Part shown: positions 1 to 9,119 of the stretch, one piece after another
Layout: the number at the start of each line of letters is the position of its first letter
Numbering within the stretch: position 1 is the stretch's first letter
NCBI GenBank assembly: GCA_966249405.1
Contig: CBINDO010000215.1
Span: 1 to 14,062, forward strand
Direction: 5' to 3'
DNA from: SZUA-265 sp966249405
Lineage (GTDB): Bacteria; Myxococcota_A; Polyangia; Polyangiales; Polyangiaceae
DNA: 14,062 nt
Notes under the pieces: model-generated
Seen by the model: the letters and a program-made list of their open reading frames with translations, nothing else
What the model was told of the DNA's origin: nothing
Database searches by the model: none
Made by a program: the position numbers and the translations under genes

Positions 1-1030
1 CCGTGTATTTACCCTCGGGTGCGTGGGGAGCGACCTGCACGAGCCCGGACTTGAGGCCCACGTGGATGGCGTCGGTCTCCGGCTCGACCGAATAAGAGAA
101 AGGACCCTTGGCTACCACGCACCCCGTCGCGTCGACGATGGCCGGCGTGAGGCGATATGTCGCCCCCGGCTGCAGCCAATTGACGGGCCGTGGCATACGG
201 ATTTCTCGGGCGTCCCCGGACGGTTCGCAATCTTGGCGGACGGGGCGCTCGGAGGCGGCGGACTTCGGCGTCGGGCCGTTCACGCCAACCGAGGCCACGT
301 CATCGGAGGCTGCCTCGCCCGGCGCGGCGGCGACGGGGGCCGCCACTCCCGACGATATGGCATGCGGCGCGGCTGCAGCCTGGACCGCTGAGCCCGCCGC
401 CGCCGTGGCCGCCGTCTCCGGGTCGTTAACTTCGCGCGAACTGCGCGAGAAGGTGCGTGAACGCGTGACCTGAGCCGAGCACTTTGCGCCGCCAATGTGA
501 AACTCGTAACTGCCGGTCTCTCGGAACTTCAGCAACGTGTCGCCGAAGGCGGTGACTTGTGTGTGAACGTTCGCTTGTCGCGGATCGGACGCGGCGCTCT
601 TGCAGGTGCTGCTCCAAGCTCCTGCGCTTCTCGAGTGAGCCACGCGGCGAAGGCCAGGGTACTGCTCCCAGCACTGGTTCGTGCGGAACGCGCGCCCCAA
701 ACCCGAGAAGGACAACTCCCCCGACTCCTCATTAACCAGCGACGACCCGCCCGCGCTCGACTCCGGGGTGGGCCGGGGACCACAGGCTGCAGGCCAAGCC
801 GGGAAGTTCCACACTTCCGAAAGTGCACTTGCCGTCCATTGCCCGGCAAACGAGCGCTGTTCGCCCAACGCCCAGGCGTCACCCGACGCAGCCAACGAAC
901 ACAGCAGCGCGACGCTCGCGATGACGGTACCCGGACCACGCGCAGCGAGTGTATGCCAGGCCAGGCCGTGATCTAGGCCACGAAGCTCTCGGTATCGGTG
1001 AGTCCTGACGCGGTTTCGGAAAGCTCCCAC
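1..1030 (-). CDS. Secreted myxobacterial protein with C-terminal Ig-like region (3' end outside window)
   Basis: One minus-strand frame is open from the window edge through about 1100 and reads as a clear protein. It has a hydrophobic secretion segment (VIASVALLCSLAASGDAWA, about 924-868), then ALGEQRSFAGQWTASALSE, a Cys-rich first domain (PAACGPRPTP, GRAFRTNQCWEQYPG, SSTCKSAASDPRQAN, GGAKCSAQVTRSRTFS), an Ala-rich linker (about 420-290) and a second domain (PVNWLQPGATYRLTPAIVDATG) running off the left edge. The first domain resembles a secreted family I associate with Sorangium-type myxobacteria; the second looks like an Ig-like fold. Function is unknown, probably periplasmic or surface. The start is uncertain: no ATG lies near the signal segment. 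GTG at 1030 is chosen, but it has no Shine-Dalgarno and gives an unusually long N-region; GTG at 1045 is the alternative. It is transcribed away from the OmpA-like gene. Confidence 0.75.
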   Translation of the reverse strand, partial: MGAFRNRVRTHRYRELRGLDHGLAWHTLAARGPGTVIASVALLCSLAASGDAWALGEQRSFAGQWTASALSEVWNFPAWPAACGPRPTPESSAGGSSLVNEESGELSFSGLGRAFRTNQCWEQYPGLRRVAHSRSAGAWSSTCKSAASDPRQANVHTQVTAFGDTLLKFRETGSYEFHIGGAKCSAQVTRSRTFSRSSREVNDPETAATAAAGSAVQAAAAPHAISSGVAAPVAAAPGEAASDDVASVGVNGPTPKSAASERPVRQDCEPSGDAREIRMPRPVNWLQPGATYRLTPAIVDATGCVVAKGPFSYSVEPETDAIHVGLKSGLVQVAPHAPEGKYT

Positions 1031-1232
1031 GCCACGGAAGGTAACCACAGAACCGCGCGCGATGACAGTCTTGGCTGAGCTGCAGGAAACTTTGACGCGG
1101 CAGCCACGGAAAATGACAGAACCAGAGTCGACGGCACAGCGGGCCCGCTGCTAGGACCGGAAAGTAACGGAAGGGACCGGTTCATTGACGGCCCCGCTGG
1201 GGGGATGATAGCGTCCCGCACGTTGCACCCGG
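1031..1232. promoter_or_regulatory. Divergent intergenic region
   Basis: About 200 bases separate the minus-strand secreted protein from the OmpA-like gene, so promoters for both should lie here. I see no convincing -35/-10 pair or long inverted repeat. The boundary moves if the minus-strand gene starts elsewhere, because its frame stays open into this stretch. Confidence 0.4.
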
Positions 1233-3359
<2,127 letters not shown>

Positions 3360-3382
3360 GTCACCGCTCAGGCAACACCGAC

Positions 3383-3411
3383 AAAGGGCTCCGAGTCACT
3401 CGGGGCCCTTT
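3383..3411 (+). terminator. Hairpin terminator of the OmpA-like gene
   Basis: AAAGGGCTCCGAG and CTCGGGGCCCTTT form a 13-bp stem with one G-T wobble and a 3-base TCA loop, beginning 23 bases after the stop codon. The descending arm ends in TTT but no longer T-run follows, as is common in GC-rich genomes. Confidence 0.75.
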
Positions 3412-3569
3412 GGCTTTGACGGGGGCTGGGCCGCGCACACGAAACCGGCGCGTCAGGCAAAACGCGCGCCTTCCCGCTCCCGCTCGCCGTTGTTTCGTTG
3501 GGACCGAGAGCTCCTGCCCTGCGCGAGCTGCGTCTCGAGGCCGGAAAGCTGACGACGCGAAACTAACCC

Positions 3570-3599
3570 CAGAGTTCGGTTCAGTTGAACCGAACTCTG
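3570..3599. repeat. Perfect 13-bp inverted repeat with 4-base loop
   Basis: CAGAGTTCGGTTC and GAACCGAACTCTG flank AGTT. All 13 pairs match and the stem is less GC-rich than its surroundings. No T-run follows on either strand and no gene ends nearby, so it is not an ordinary terminator. It could be a protein-binding site, the end of a small RNA, or a mobile-element footprint. Confidence 0.6.
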
Positions 3600-4262
3600 C
3601 AAATGTAGCAGTCCCACCGGCTGATAGTTTGCCGCACAAGTAGCGATTCGAACGCCCTCACCCATGGGGCGGCGGCAATCGCGGCGAGGTCAACACAGCC
3701 GAACCGTGGGTTTAAGCGCGGCGCCCGGGCGCTTGGAAAGCCGGCCTGAGTCGCGATCTCTACGGGCGGCGTTCGTTTGTCCTCCGTCGCGTCTCACCGC
3801 GAGCAGCGACGCCAGCCCGTCGTCCGCAACGCGACGCCCCGAGCGGCGTGCACTTGCAGCAGATCGCAGAACCGGTCGCGAGCTCGAAAGCGCTCACCGG
3901 CGCGGCAGAAGCGGTCGTTTCTCCGCGGCTCTGGCCCCCGCTTTTCGCTCGCTCAGCCGTTACACGGGTCGCGGGTCGCGGCTTGGCAGCCCCTCTCGTC
4001 AGCGTCAACAACGGCGGGCAGCAACGGCGCCTCAAGGCGCCGTCGTCGCTCTGCGGCGTCGTAAACCGCTGGCAGGCGCCGAGTGAACTCGAGCCCTGCT
4101 GCCTGGCGCTCCCACGGACGTGCGGCACAACGGGCTGCGGCGGGGACGGCCCACGAACCCGCGCTGGCACCTCTCGCCGCAGGCGCGGACCCCAACACCA
4201 CCTTCGAGCGACGTTGTCACTCGAGCACGACTCGAGATACCCGCGACGTTGTCGACGGCCGG

Positions 4263-4342
4263 CGCATTCACGACTCGGCGCATTCACGACTCGGCGCATT
4301 CACGACTCGGCGCATTCACGACTCGGCGCATTCACGACTCGG
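4263..4342. repeat. Five perfect tandem copies of a 16-bp unit
   Basis: The unit CGCATTCACGACTCGG occurs five times head to tail without a mismatch (starts at 4263, 4279, 4295, 4311, 4327), followed by a degenerate CGCTTCGG at 4343-4350. The unit length is not a multiple of three and no credible gene covers it, so this is a non-coding minisatellite. Confidence 0.95.
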
Positions 4343-4360
4343 CGCTTCGGCGCGAACCGC

Positions 4361-4439
4361 GTGGTCGCGGGGCACGTGAGCCGCAATCGCGACGTGCGAA
4401 CACGCGCGGCGATTGCGGCTCGACCACTGACGCGTGGTC
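4361..4439 (-). terminator. Compound hairpins after the pacifastin-like lipoprotein gene
   Basis: Immediately after the minus-strand stop, ACCAC/GTGGT with a 6-base loop (4424-4439) is followed by a long stem: GAGCCGCAATCGC (4378-4390) pairs perfectly with GCGATTGCGGCTC (4409-4421). Inside it CGTG-CGAA-CACG forms a nested hairpin (4393-4404). Outside it GTGGTCG (4361-4367) can pair with CGACCAC (4421-4427). There is no T-run. Position suggests termination or 3'-end protection of the minus-strand mRNA. Confidence 0.6.
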
Positions 4440-5696
4440 TCACTGCATCGGGCATTCACCCGACTGCAAGACGCCGGTGCCGGCCGCCGCGGCGAGACAC
4501 GCGTTGCCGTAAGTGATCCCGTCGCAGCCGCAAACCGGGGCGTAGATCTCGTCGCAGGCTTCGGGGCGTGGCAAACACACCGCGGTGGCGTCCGCCCAAC
4601 CGCAGGTCTGGCCTTCTTCGTAGGCGCAGTATTCGGCCTCGGCACACGTCTCACCGAGCTCACCACCGCAGGGGGTGCATGCCTTTTCGGTGCACGCCCA
4701 ATTGCCGTCGGTGCACGTGCAGGTGTTGCAGTCTACTTGCTGCATCTGACCCTCTTGGCACTGCTCGCACGCGATGGCCGGGCACAGGAACACGCCGCCC
4801 TGACACGTGCACGTGGCGCAGCCGTCGAAACGCGTCTCACCGTCGTTGCACTCGGGCTCGGGGCACGCGCGATCGGTGCACACCCAGCCGTCGGCCGTGC
4901 ACTCGCAGCTATTGCAACCGTCGTCCGTCACTTCGCCGATCTCACACTCGGGTTCCGGACACGCGCGGGCGTCACACGCCCACATCCCACCGCTGCAGAC
5001 GCAGTCGTTGCAGCCGTTGTTCATCATCGCGCCTTCTTCGCACACCGGCTCGGGTTCGGGACACGCGCGTTGGGTGCACAACCAGCCGCCGTTGACGCAC
5101 TGGCAGGTGTTGCAGCCGTCGTCGGTGGTTGCGCCTTCTTCACACTCGGGTTCGGGGCAATAACGATCGGTGCACGCCCATTGCCCGTCGACACAGGTGC
5201 AGGCACAGCCGTCCGTCTCACCATCCTCGCACGCGGGCGTGGGGCACGCCTTCTCGGTACACGCCCACGAACCGTCCGAGCAAGTGCACGTGTTGCACCC
5301 GTCGTCGGCCATCTTGGTGGCCCCGTCTCGACACTCGGGTTGACCGCAGCCTTCTTCCGTGCATGCCCAGGTGCCGTCCATGCACGTGCAGACATTGCAG
5401 CCATCGTCGGCCATTTTCGTCTCACCGTCTTCACAGGTCGAAACGCACGCCTTCTCCGTACACGCCCAAACGCCGTCCGCGCACGTGCACGTGTTGCAGC
5501 CGTCGTCGGCTGTCTTGGTGGCCCCGTCTTCGCAACCACCACCGACGCCGGCCTCCTCTTCTTCGGTGAACGGGCGAGTTGCGCCGCCACAAGCGCTGAG
5601 GGTGAAAGTGAGCGCGAGACCGGCGACCAAGCCAACTTTCTGTAGCCAGGGAGCGCAGGCAGCGTGAAGTGAGACGGAACGGGGAGAGGTGGGCAT
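4440..5696 (-). CDS. Lipoprotein with nine pacifastin-like Cys repeats and a Kazal-like C-terminus
   Basis: A 418-residue protein. A lipoprotein signal with lipobox LSAC (acylated Cys36) precedes a short acidic linker. Residues 55-342 are nine tandem units with six cysteines each, of the form C-x(6-11)-C-N/A-x-C-x-C-x2-3-G-x2-4-C-x4-C. Most match the pacifastin light-chain signature (CNTCTC, then WACTEKAC), known from small arthropod serine-protease inhibitors. Unit 4 is shortened (CACTC). Residues 343-418 hold further cysteines and a non-classical Kazal pattern (PVCGCDGITYGNACLAAAAG, within about 381-415). I infer a surface-anchored, multi-headed protease inhibitor. Residues just before the last Cys are mostly Glu, Asp, Gln or Ala plus Lys/Arg (TEK, TDR, TQR, DAR), unlike the Arg or Leu of studied pacifastins. 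ATG 5696 is preferred over longer in-frame starts because only it puts the signal at the N-terminus and has an RBS. Confidence 0.88.
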   Translation of the reverse strand: MPTSPRSVSLHAACAPWLQKVGLVAGLALTFTLSACGGATRPFTEEEEAGVGGGCEDGATKTADDGCNTCTCADGVWACTEKACVSTCEDGETKMADDGCNVCTCMDGTWACTEEGCGQPECRDGATKMADDGCNTCTCSDGSWACTEKACPTPACEDGETDGCACTCVDGQWACTDRYCPEPECEEGATTDDGCNTCQCVNGGWLCTQRACPEPEPVCEEGAMMNNGCNDCVCSGGMWACDARACPEPECEIGEVTDDGCNSCECTADGWVCTDRACPEPECNDGETRFDGCATCTCQGGVFLCPAIACEQCQEGQMQQVDCNTCTCTDGNWACTEKACTPCGGELGETCAEAEYCAYEEGQTCGWADATAVCLPRPEACDEIYAPVCGCDGITYGNACLAAAAGTGVLQSGECPMQ

Positions 5697-5705
5697 GAGG
5701 ATCCT
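5697..5705 (-). promoter_or_regulatory. Ribosome binding site fixing the start of the pacifastin-like lipoprotein
   Basis: On the minus strand AGGA (5705-5702) is followed by 5 bases (TCCTC) and then ATG at 5696. This good spacing and the signal peptide immediately following outweigh the in-frame ATG at 5978, which would add 94 residues without secretion features. Confidence 0.65.
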
Positions 5706-6001
5706 AAGTGAACGTAAAAAGACCGGACTCGCCGGGTGCACTTTGCTCAATTTGCCAGGGTCGTGAGACCGTGCCACCACGAACCCAGCAACTCCGGCAA
5801 TTGCCGTATTCTGGGAGTCTTCAGTCGGGTCACCGTGCGGAAAACCCGAACCACTACGCTCCGTTTGCAGTGGGATCCCGCGCATCGGGGCGAACGGCAG
5901 TTTTCTAACTTTCGGATGAAAGTGCACACGCTTCTGGTAGTCGGCGTACCGCTGTCGGCGATTGTGCGCGGACCCCACACGCAGGGTGATATGGCAGCGC
6001 C
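5706..6001. promoter_or_regulatory. Divergent control region between two Cys-rich lipoprotein genes
   Basis: About 300 bases with no gene must carry promoters for both lipoproteins. CGGCAATTGCCG (5795-5806) is a perfect 12-bp palindrome, flanked almost symmetrically by CCCAG (5784-5788) and CTGGG (5811-5815), so it is a candidate operator. ATGGC-AGC-GCCAT (5991-6003) is a small inverted repeat overlapping the rightward start codon. I could not assign -35/-10 boxes. Confidence 0.5.
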
Positions 6002-6949
6002 ATGCGCCCCCGCTCCACTCCCTTCACGTCCACTGCCACCCGTGAGCTACTCACCACCAGCGCCCTGCTCCTAGCCGCCTTCGTCAGCGCTTGCAGCGAC
6101 GGCGGGGGTGGGACGGTCACGCCCCCCAACGACCCGGCCGACGCCAGCCCCGTCAATGGTGAGACGTCCGTCCATCATCACTCCGACGCGGGCGAGGCCG
6201 CAGAAGATGCGGGTCGACAGTCCCCGGCCGCCGACGCAGCCGAACCCGCGCCGGCAGCCGACGCAGGAGAACCGAATGACGCGGACGGCGGAGGTGGTGA
6301 CGCAGGCGCCTCTGGGCTCGACGCGGGCCCGCAAACGCCAGCCGACGCCGGCCCAGGGGAGGAGTCGTGCGAAGTCCGTTGCGAGAAGGCTGGCGGCGAA
6401 TGCGTCAAAGGTGACCAGCCCGACGCCGACCGCTGCGTGTTCGATTGCGCCAGCGGCGAGTGCGACGAGCCCATCACCTGCCCCAACGGCCTCGATTGCG
6501 ACGTGAGCTGCGACGGGGATGCTTGCAAGGGGCTCATCACTTGCCCCGAACGCGGCGACTGCTCGGTAACCTGTGACGGGGAGTCCTGCAGCGGCGGCGT
6601 CGACTGCCACAACAGCTGGGAGTGCAGCATCGACTGCGTCGGTCAGAATAGCTGCGCCGGCGCGCTGCAAGGCGGTGCCACCAAGTATCAGGCCAACTGC
6701 ACCGCAGAGGGCTCGTGTAAAGGCGGCGTCAGCTGCAGCAGCGACAACTGCCAACTCACGTGCGTGGGCCAGTCGAGCTGCGAGGGCACGGTGAGCGCGA
6801 GCGCCAGCAACGCGACCATCAATTGCCAGAACGCGTCTTGCACCAACGTCCAGTGCAACGCGACCAACTGCAACGTCAACTGCGACAGTCAATCGTGCGA
6901 TCAGGTGCAGTGCAACGCGAGCAACTCGGGCGGCGACTGCAATCGGTGA
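6002..6949 (+). CDS. Cys-rich repeat lipoprotein
   Basis: A 315-residue protein. The signal peptide ends in lipobox FVSAC (acylated Cys31). Residues 32-121 are a disordered-looking Asp/Ala/Gly/Pro-rich linker. Residues 123-315 contain 32 cysteines in short irregular repeats such as CDGDACKGLITCPERGDC, with cysteines every 3-6 residues, shifting late to Asn/Gln/Cys-rich units (QCNATNCNVNCDSQSC). The regular spacing suggests a disulfide-bonded rod or beta-solenoid held off the membrane by the linker. Myxobacteria encode many such lipoproteins; I know no defined function. It is divergent from the pacifastin-like lipoprotein, hence possibly co-regulated, and it converges on the LysR gene with only 16 bases between. 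No clear Shine-Dalgarno precedes ATG 6002; AGGG at 5983-5986 is about 15 bases away. Confidence 0.85.
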   Translation: MRPRSTPFTSTATRELLTTSALLLAAFVSACSDGGGGTVTPPNDPADASPVNGETSVHHHSDAGEAAEDAGRQSPAADAAEPAPAADAGEPNDADGGGGDAGASGLDAGPQTPADAGPGEESCEVRCEKAGGECVKGDQPDADRCVFDCASGECDEPITCPNGLDCDVSCDGDACKGLITCPERGDCSVTCDGESCSGGVDCHNSWECSIDCVGQNSCAGALQGGATKYQANCTAEGSCKGGVSCSSDNCQLTCVGQSSCEGTVSASASNATINCQNASCTNVQCNATNCNVNCDSQSCDQVQCNASNSGGDCNR

Positions 6950-6965
6950 CCGACGCCAGCCGCGT

Positions 6966-7847
6966 TCACCGCAAGTGTCTGGGCACGAAATCTAGAAGGT
7001 GTTGGCGTAACAACTCCACGCGCCGCGGCAGCTGACGTGGTGACCGCGAGACCAGAAACAACGCGCCAACACCCATGTCGAGCGACGGCAACACGCGCAC
7101 CAACGCCCCGACCTGTGCGTCTCTGCTGGCGACGAACTCGGGCAGCAAGGCGACCCCGGCACCCAACTTGGCAAGTTCACGCAACGTCTCGAAGTCGTTG
7201 CAACTGACGACCGGTGCCGGGACATTGCGGCCCGAGGCCAACACCCCGAGCCCCCGCGGCGGGGTCGGCCACAAGCCATCGTGGTGCCCGAGCTGTTCGA
7301 GCGTGCTCGGAGCTCCGCGCCGGGCGACGTAGGCGGCGCTCGCGTAGAAGCCCGCTCTCAGGTCCCCGAGCTTACGAGCAGTGAGCTCGGAGCCGCCAGG
7401 GCGTCCGACGCGGAGCGCCAAGTCTATTCCTTCCTTGGTGATGTCGACCAGCGCGACGTCCAGCGCCACGTTCACGGTGATCTGCGGATACTTGGCCCGG
7501 AACGCTCCGAGTAGTGGCGCCAGAACCACACGACCGAGCTCCGGTGTCGTAGCCACGCGAACTTCCCCGGCAGGTGTTGCGCCCGACCCGGACGTGCCCG
7601 CCATCGCCGCTTCGATGACCGCAAACGCGGGCCGTGCCCGCTCGAACAGCGCTTGCCCCTCAGGAGTGAGACGCACGCTCCGGGTGTTTCGGAGCAGCAA
7701 CGTCGTCGCCAGACGTGCCTCTAACGCTTGCAGATCGCGGCTGACCTTCGACTTGTCGAGACCGAGTGCCGACGCTGCCCGCGTGAAACTACCGTGCTCG
7801 GCGACGGCGCAAAATGCCCAGATCTCGTCGAAGTCGATTGTTGCCAT
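6966..7847 (-). CDS. LysR-family transcriptional regulator
   Basis: A 293-residue protein of normal family length. Residues 1-60 are the winged helix-turn-helix (DFDEIWAFCAVAEHGSFTRA, DKSKVSRDLQALEARL, LLLRNTRSVRLTPEGQALFE). Residues about 85-290 are the periplasmic-binding-protein-like effector domain, with the typical GEVRVATTPELGR, KEGIDLALRVGRPGGSELTA and LAKLGAGVALLPEFVA blocks of the CrgA-like branch. The ATG at 7847 gives the canonical N-terminus; an in-frame ATG at 7865 would add MTYCCC, which looks spurious. A 7-3-7 inverted repeat sits exactly on the start codon, suggesting autoregulation. The regulated pathway is not evident: the divergent neighbour is a small lipoprotein and no enzyme gene adjoins. 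It ends tail to tail with the Cys-rich lipoprotein gene. Confidence 0.95.
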   Translation of the reverse strand: MATIDFDEIWAFCAVAEHGSFTRAASALGLDKSKVSRDLQALEARLATTLLLRNTRSVRLTPEGQALFERARPAFAVIEAAMAGTSGSGATPAGEVRVATTPELGRVVLAPLLGAFRAKYPQITVNVALDVALVDITKEGIDLALRVGRPGGSELTARKLGDLRAGFYASAAYVARRGAPSTLEQLGHHDGLWPTPPRGLGVLASGRNVPAPVVSCNDFETLRELAKLGAGVALLPEFVASRDAQVGALVRVLPSLDMGVGALFLVSRSPRQLPRRVELLRQHLLDFVPRHLR

Positions 7848-7883
7848 GCAACAACAGTATGTCACGAATCTACGGATTGTTGC
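7838..7883. promoter_or_regulatory. Candidate LysR operator over the lysR start codon
   Basis: TTGTTGC-CAT-GCAACAA (7838-7854) is a perfect inverted repeat with the T...A ends typical of LysR sites. TTGTTGC recurs at 7877-7883. Both lie between the lysR gene and the divergent lipoprotein gene, a classical place for LysR binding. Confidence 0.5.
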
Positions 7884-7958
7884 AGGCTTCCTCGAGTGCC
7901 ACGTTGTCGGAACGAAGACGCCGCGAGCTCGGCTCGCAGAAATGGCTGGTAAAAAATC

Positions 7959-8627
7959 ATGGCACTCAGTCCCCTCTCCCCAAACAGCACCCTCGCGCGC
8001 GGCCCGTTGCGCGGTCGCAATGTCCCACCGATCACAGGGCTGGTGGGGATCGCGCTCCTGCTCACCACCTTGTCCGGGTGCGGCGCCCGAACCCCTTGGA
8101 TGCCGTTACGGCAAGAGGTAACGTCCGCGCCGTCGTCCACGTTGGTGTGGGTTGGACGTGGCGAATGCGAGCGGTTGGAAGACGGTCGCTGGGTGCGACG
8201 ACCCGAGTTCGACTACGAGTTCTCGGTCGAGCAGCGTCGCAACCCCGGCAATTGGGAATCCGTCAAGAGCTTGCGACGCCTCCACCCCGCATACGACGGC
8301 TCCGCCGGACCACGCGCGCAGACCTATTACTTCGACGTCACGTACTCGTCGGTTCTAGGTGAACGCGTCACGGGTGAGCTCGTTTCGTCCCTGGGCCATG
8401 GCTCGGTCGAGACCGACCCCGAGTTCCGGACCGCAACCATCGAGATCGCCGCCGAAGTGAGCAGCTTCGCCCCCTTCGACCGCTACCGCATCACCCAATC
8501 GTACGGGTACGAACGAGGCCAACTCGACGAAATCGTCGAGCTCAACCAAGGCACCCACCCGTGGGTCCGCAACCGCGAACACGCGACGTTGTTCGGGCCT
8601 ACCCGCTACGACGCCGTGCCGCGGTGA
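7959..8627 (+). CDS. Lipoprotein of unknown function
   Basis: A 222-residue protein. A basic N-region and hydrophobic stretch (ITGLVGIALLLTTLSGC) end in lipobox LSGC, with the acylated cysteine at residue 41. The mature part is soluble, mixed alpha/beta in composition and rich in aromatic and charged residues (WVGRGECERLEDGRWVRR, FDYEFSVEQRRNPGNWE, YYFDVTYSSVLGERVTGE). Only one further Cys is present. I recognise no domain. Codon use looks native to this GC-rich genome. It is divergent from the LysR gene with a 111-base gap that holds the LysR-type inverted repeat, so control by that regulator is possible. No strong Shine-Dalgarno precedes ATG 7959. Confidence 0.75.
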   Translation: MALSPLSPNSTLARGPLRGRNVPPITGLVGIALLLTTLSGCGARTPWMPLRQEVTSAPSSTLVWVGRGECERLEDGRWVRRPEFDYEFSVEQRRNPGNWESVKSLRRLHPAYDGSAGPRAQTYYFDVTYSSVLGERVTGELVSSLGHGSVETDPEFRTATIEIAAEVSSFAPFDRYRITQSYGYERGQLDEIVELNQGTHPWVRNREHATLFGPTRYDAVPR

Positions 8628-8694
8628 GAAGCTGGCATGAAGGTCGAAAATGGGTAACCCCTTCCAAAACTCACGGCGCGCCGCGGCGTGCGTC

Positions 8695-8990
8695 TCAGGG
8701 GAGCACGCGACGACGGCGCCTGCTGCACGTACCGCGGATTAGAAGCAACAGCACGAGCCCGCAAACCAACGCCCGGTAACGGCCGGGCGGGTTGGTCACC
8801 CCGAAGGCGCAGGTACAGTCGACCGTTCGAGCCGCGGTAGCGATGGGCACCGGTCCTGCATCCATGTGAACGGATGCAGTCTCACCGAGGCCTGCTTCCG
8901 TCCCCGCGTCCTCGACGAGCGAGCTATGGGGCGGGTTCCCTCCGTCAGCGGCGCTAGGAGCCGAGACTGGTACACGACTCGTACATGTCT
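8695..8990 (-). pseudogene. 3' remnant of a surface protein with MYXO-CTERM-like tail
   Basis: On the minus strand one frame ends at TGA 8697-8695 and reads as the C-terminal 98 or so residues of an exported protein: an Asp/Ala/Gly/Ser-rich region (SAPSAADGGNPPHSS, VEDAGTEAGLGE), then DCTCAFGVTNPPG, a membrane helix (ALVCGLVLLLLI) and an Arg-rich end (RRRRR). CxC plus helix plus poly-Arg is the layout of myxobacterial C-terminal sorting signals. The frame is lost just beyond 8991, where DNA copied from the RHS array begins, and stops at 9051, so the 5' part has been removed. The overlapping frame at 8796-9011 lacks these features. It is non-functional as it stands. Confidence 0.65.
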
Positions 8991-9021
8991 CTTTGAAATC
9001 GACAACATCATCGTTCCCTAG
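8991..9021 (+). pseudogene. Last codons of a lost immunity gene (cassette 0)
   Basis: This stretch matches 10407-10437 with two mismatches and encodes FEIDNIIVP-stop against FEIDNIVVP-stop in the intact immunity gene. It marks the left border of the duplicated array DNA and shows that at least one more cassette of the same type once stood here. Confidence 0.8.
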
Positions 9022-9119
9022 GCTGGCCGCTACGTTACCCCCTAATGGCTAGCTAATCTACAGACCGCACCGCGAGCCCCCGTAATTCGTTTGTTCACTC
9101 CACGCCGCAACTAAGCACC
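9022..9119. repeat. Inter-cassette spacer, truncated copy 0
   Basis: It is nearly identical to the start of the spacer at 10438 (GCTGGCCGCTACGTTACCCC, CTAATGGCTAGCTAATCT, GTAATTCGTTTGTTCACTCC), then breaks after AAGCACC. There it joins the RHS core at GGTTTT. The hairpin half of the spacer is missing. Confidence 0.85.

Larger units (their letters stand above)
3412..4360. other. Gene-free stretch of about 950 bases
   Basis: Open frames exist on both strands, but all translate to Arg/Ser/Ala-rich, low-complexity sequence without domain-like or signal-like segments, as expected by chance at high GC. The stretch does hold structured DNA: inverted repeats at 3570-3599 and 4024-4043 (ACGGCGCCT, 2-base spacer, AGGCGCCGT) and the tandem array at 4263-4342. 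No tRNA or rRNA is visible. An unrecognised non-coding RNA cannot be excluded. Confidence 0.6.

Noticed and set aside
973..1221. 82-codon minus-strand frame before the OmpA-like gene
   Set aside because: It has no recognisable features, overlaps the possible start region of the secreted-protein gene and has no ribosome binding site.
3640..3660. GCGATTCGAACGCC, resembling a tRNA T-loop read on the minus strand
   Set aside because: No acceptor stem, D-arm or anticodon arm can be built at the right distances on either strand.
4263..4342. Possible CRISPR array
   Set aside because: The 16-bp units abut without spacers, which is a tandem repeat and not a CRISPR.
3664..4516. Several frames of 80-222 codons in the gene-free stretch
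   Set aside because: Arg/Ser/Ala-rich on both strands, mutually overlapping, and running through the 16-bp tandem repeat; typical chance frames at high GC.
4434..5645. 403-codon plus-strand frame opposite the pacifastin-like lipoprotein
   Set aside because: It is the antisense shadow of the Cys repeats: low-complexity Ala/Val/Arg periodic sequence with no domain logic, while the minus strand has lipobox, RBS and conserved Cys spacing.
8796..9011. 71-codon minus-strand frame across the array border
   Set aside because: It crosses the duplicated DNA border and lacks signal or helix; the neighbouring frame has CxC, a membrane helix and a poly-Arg end.
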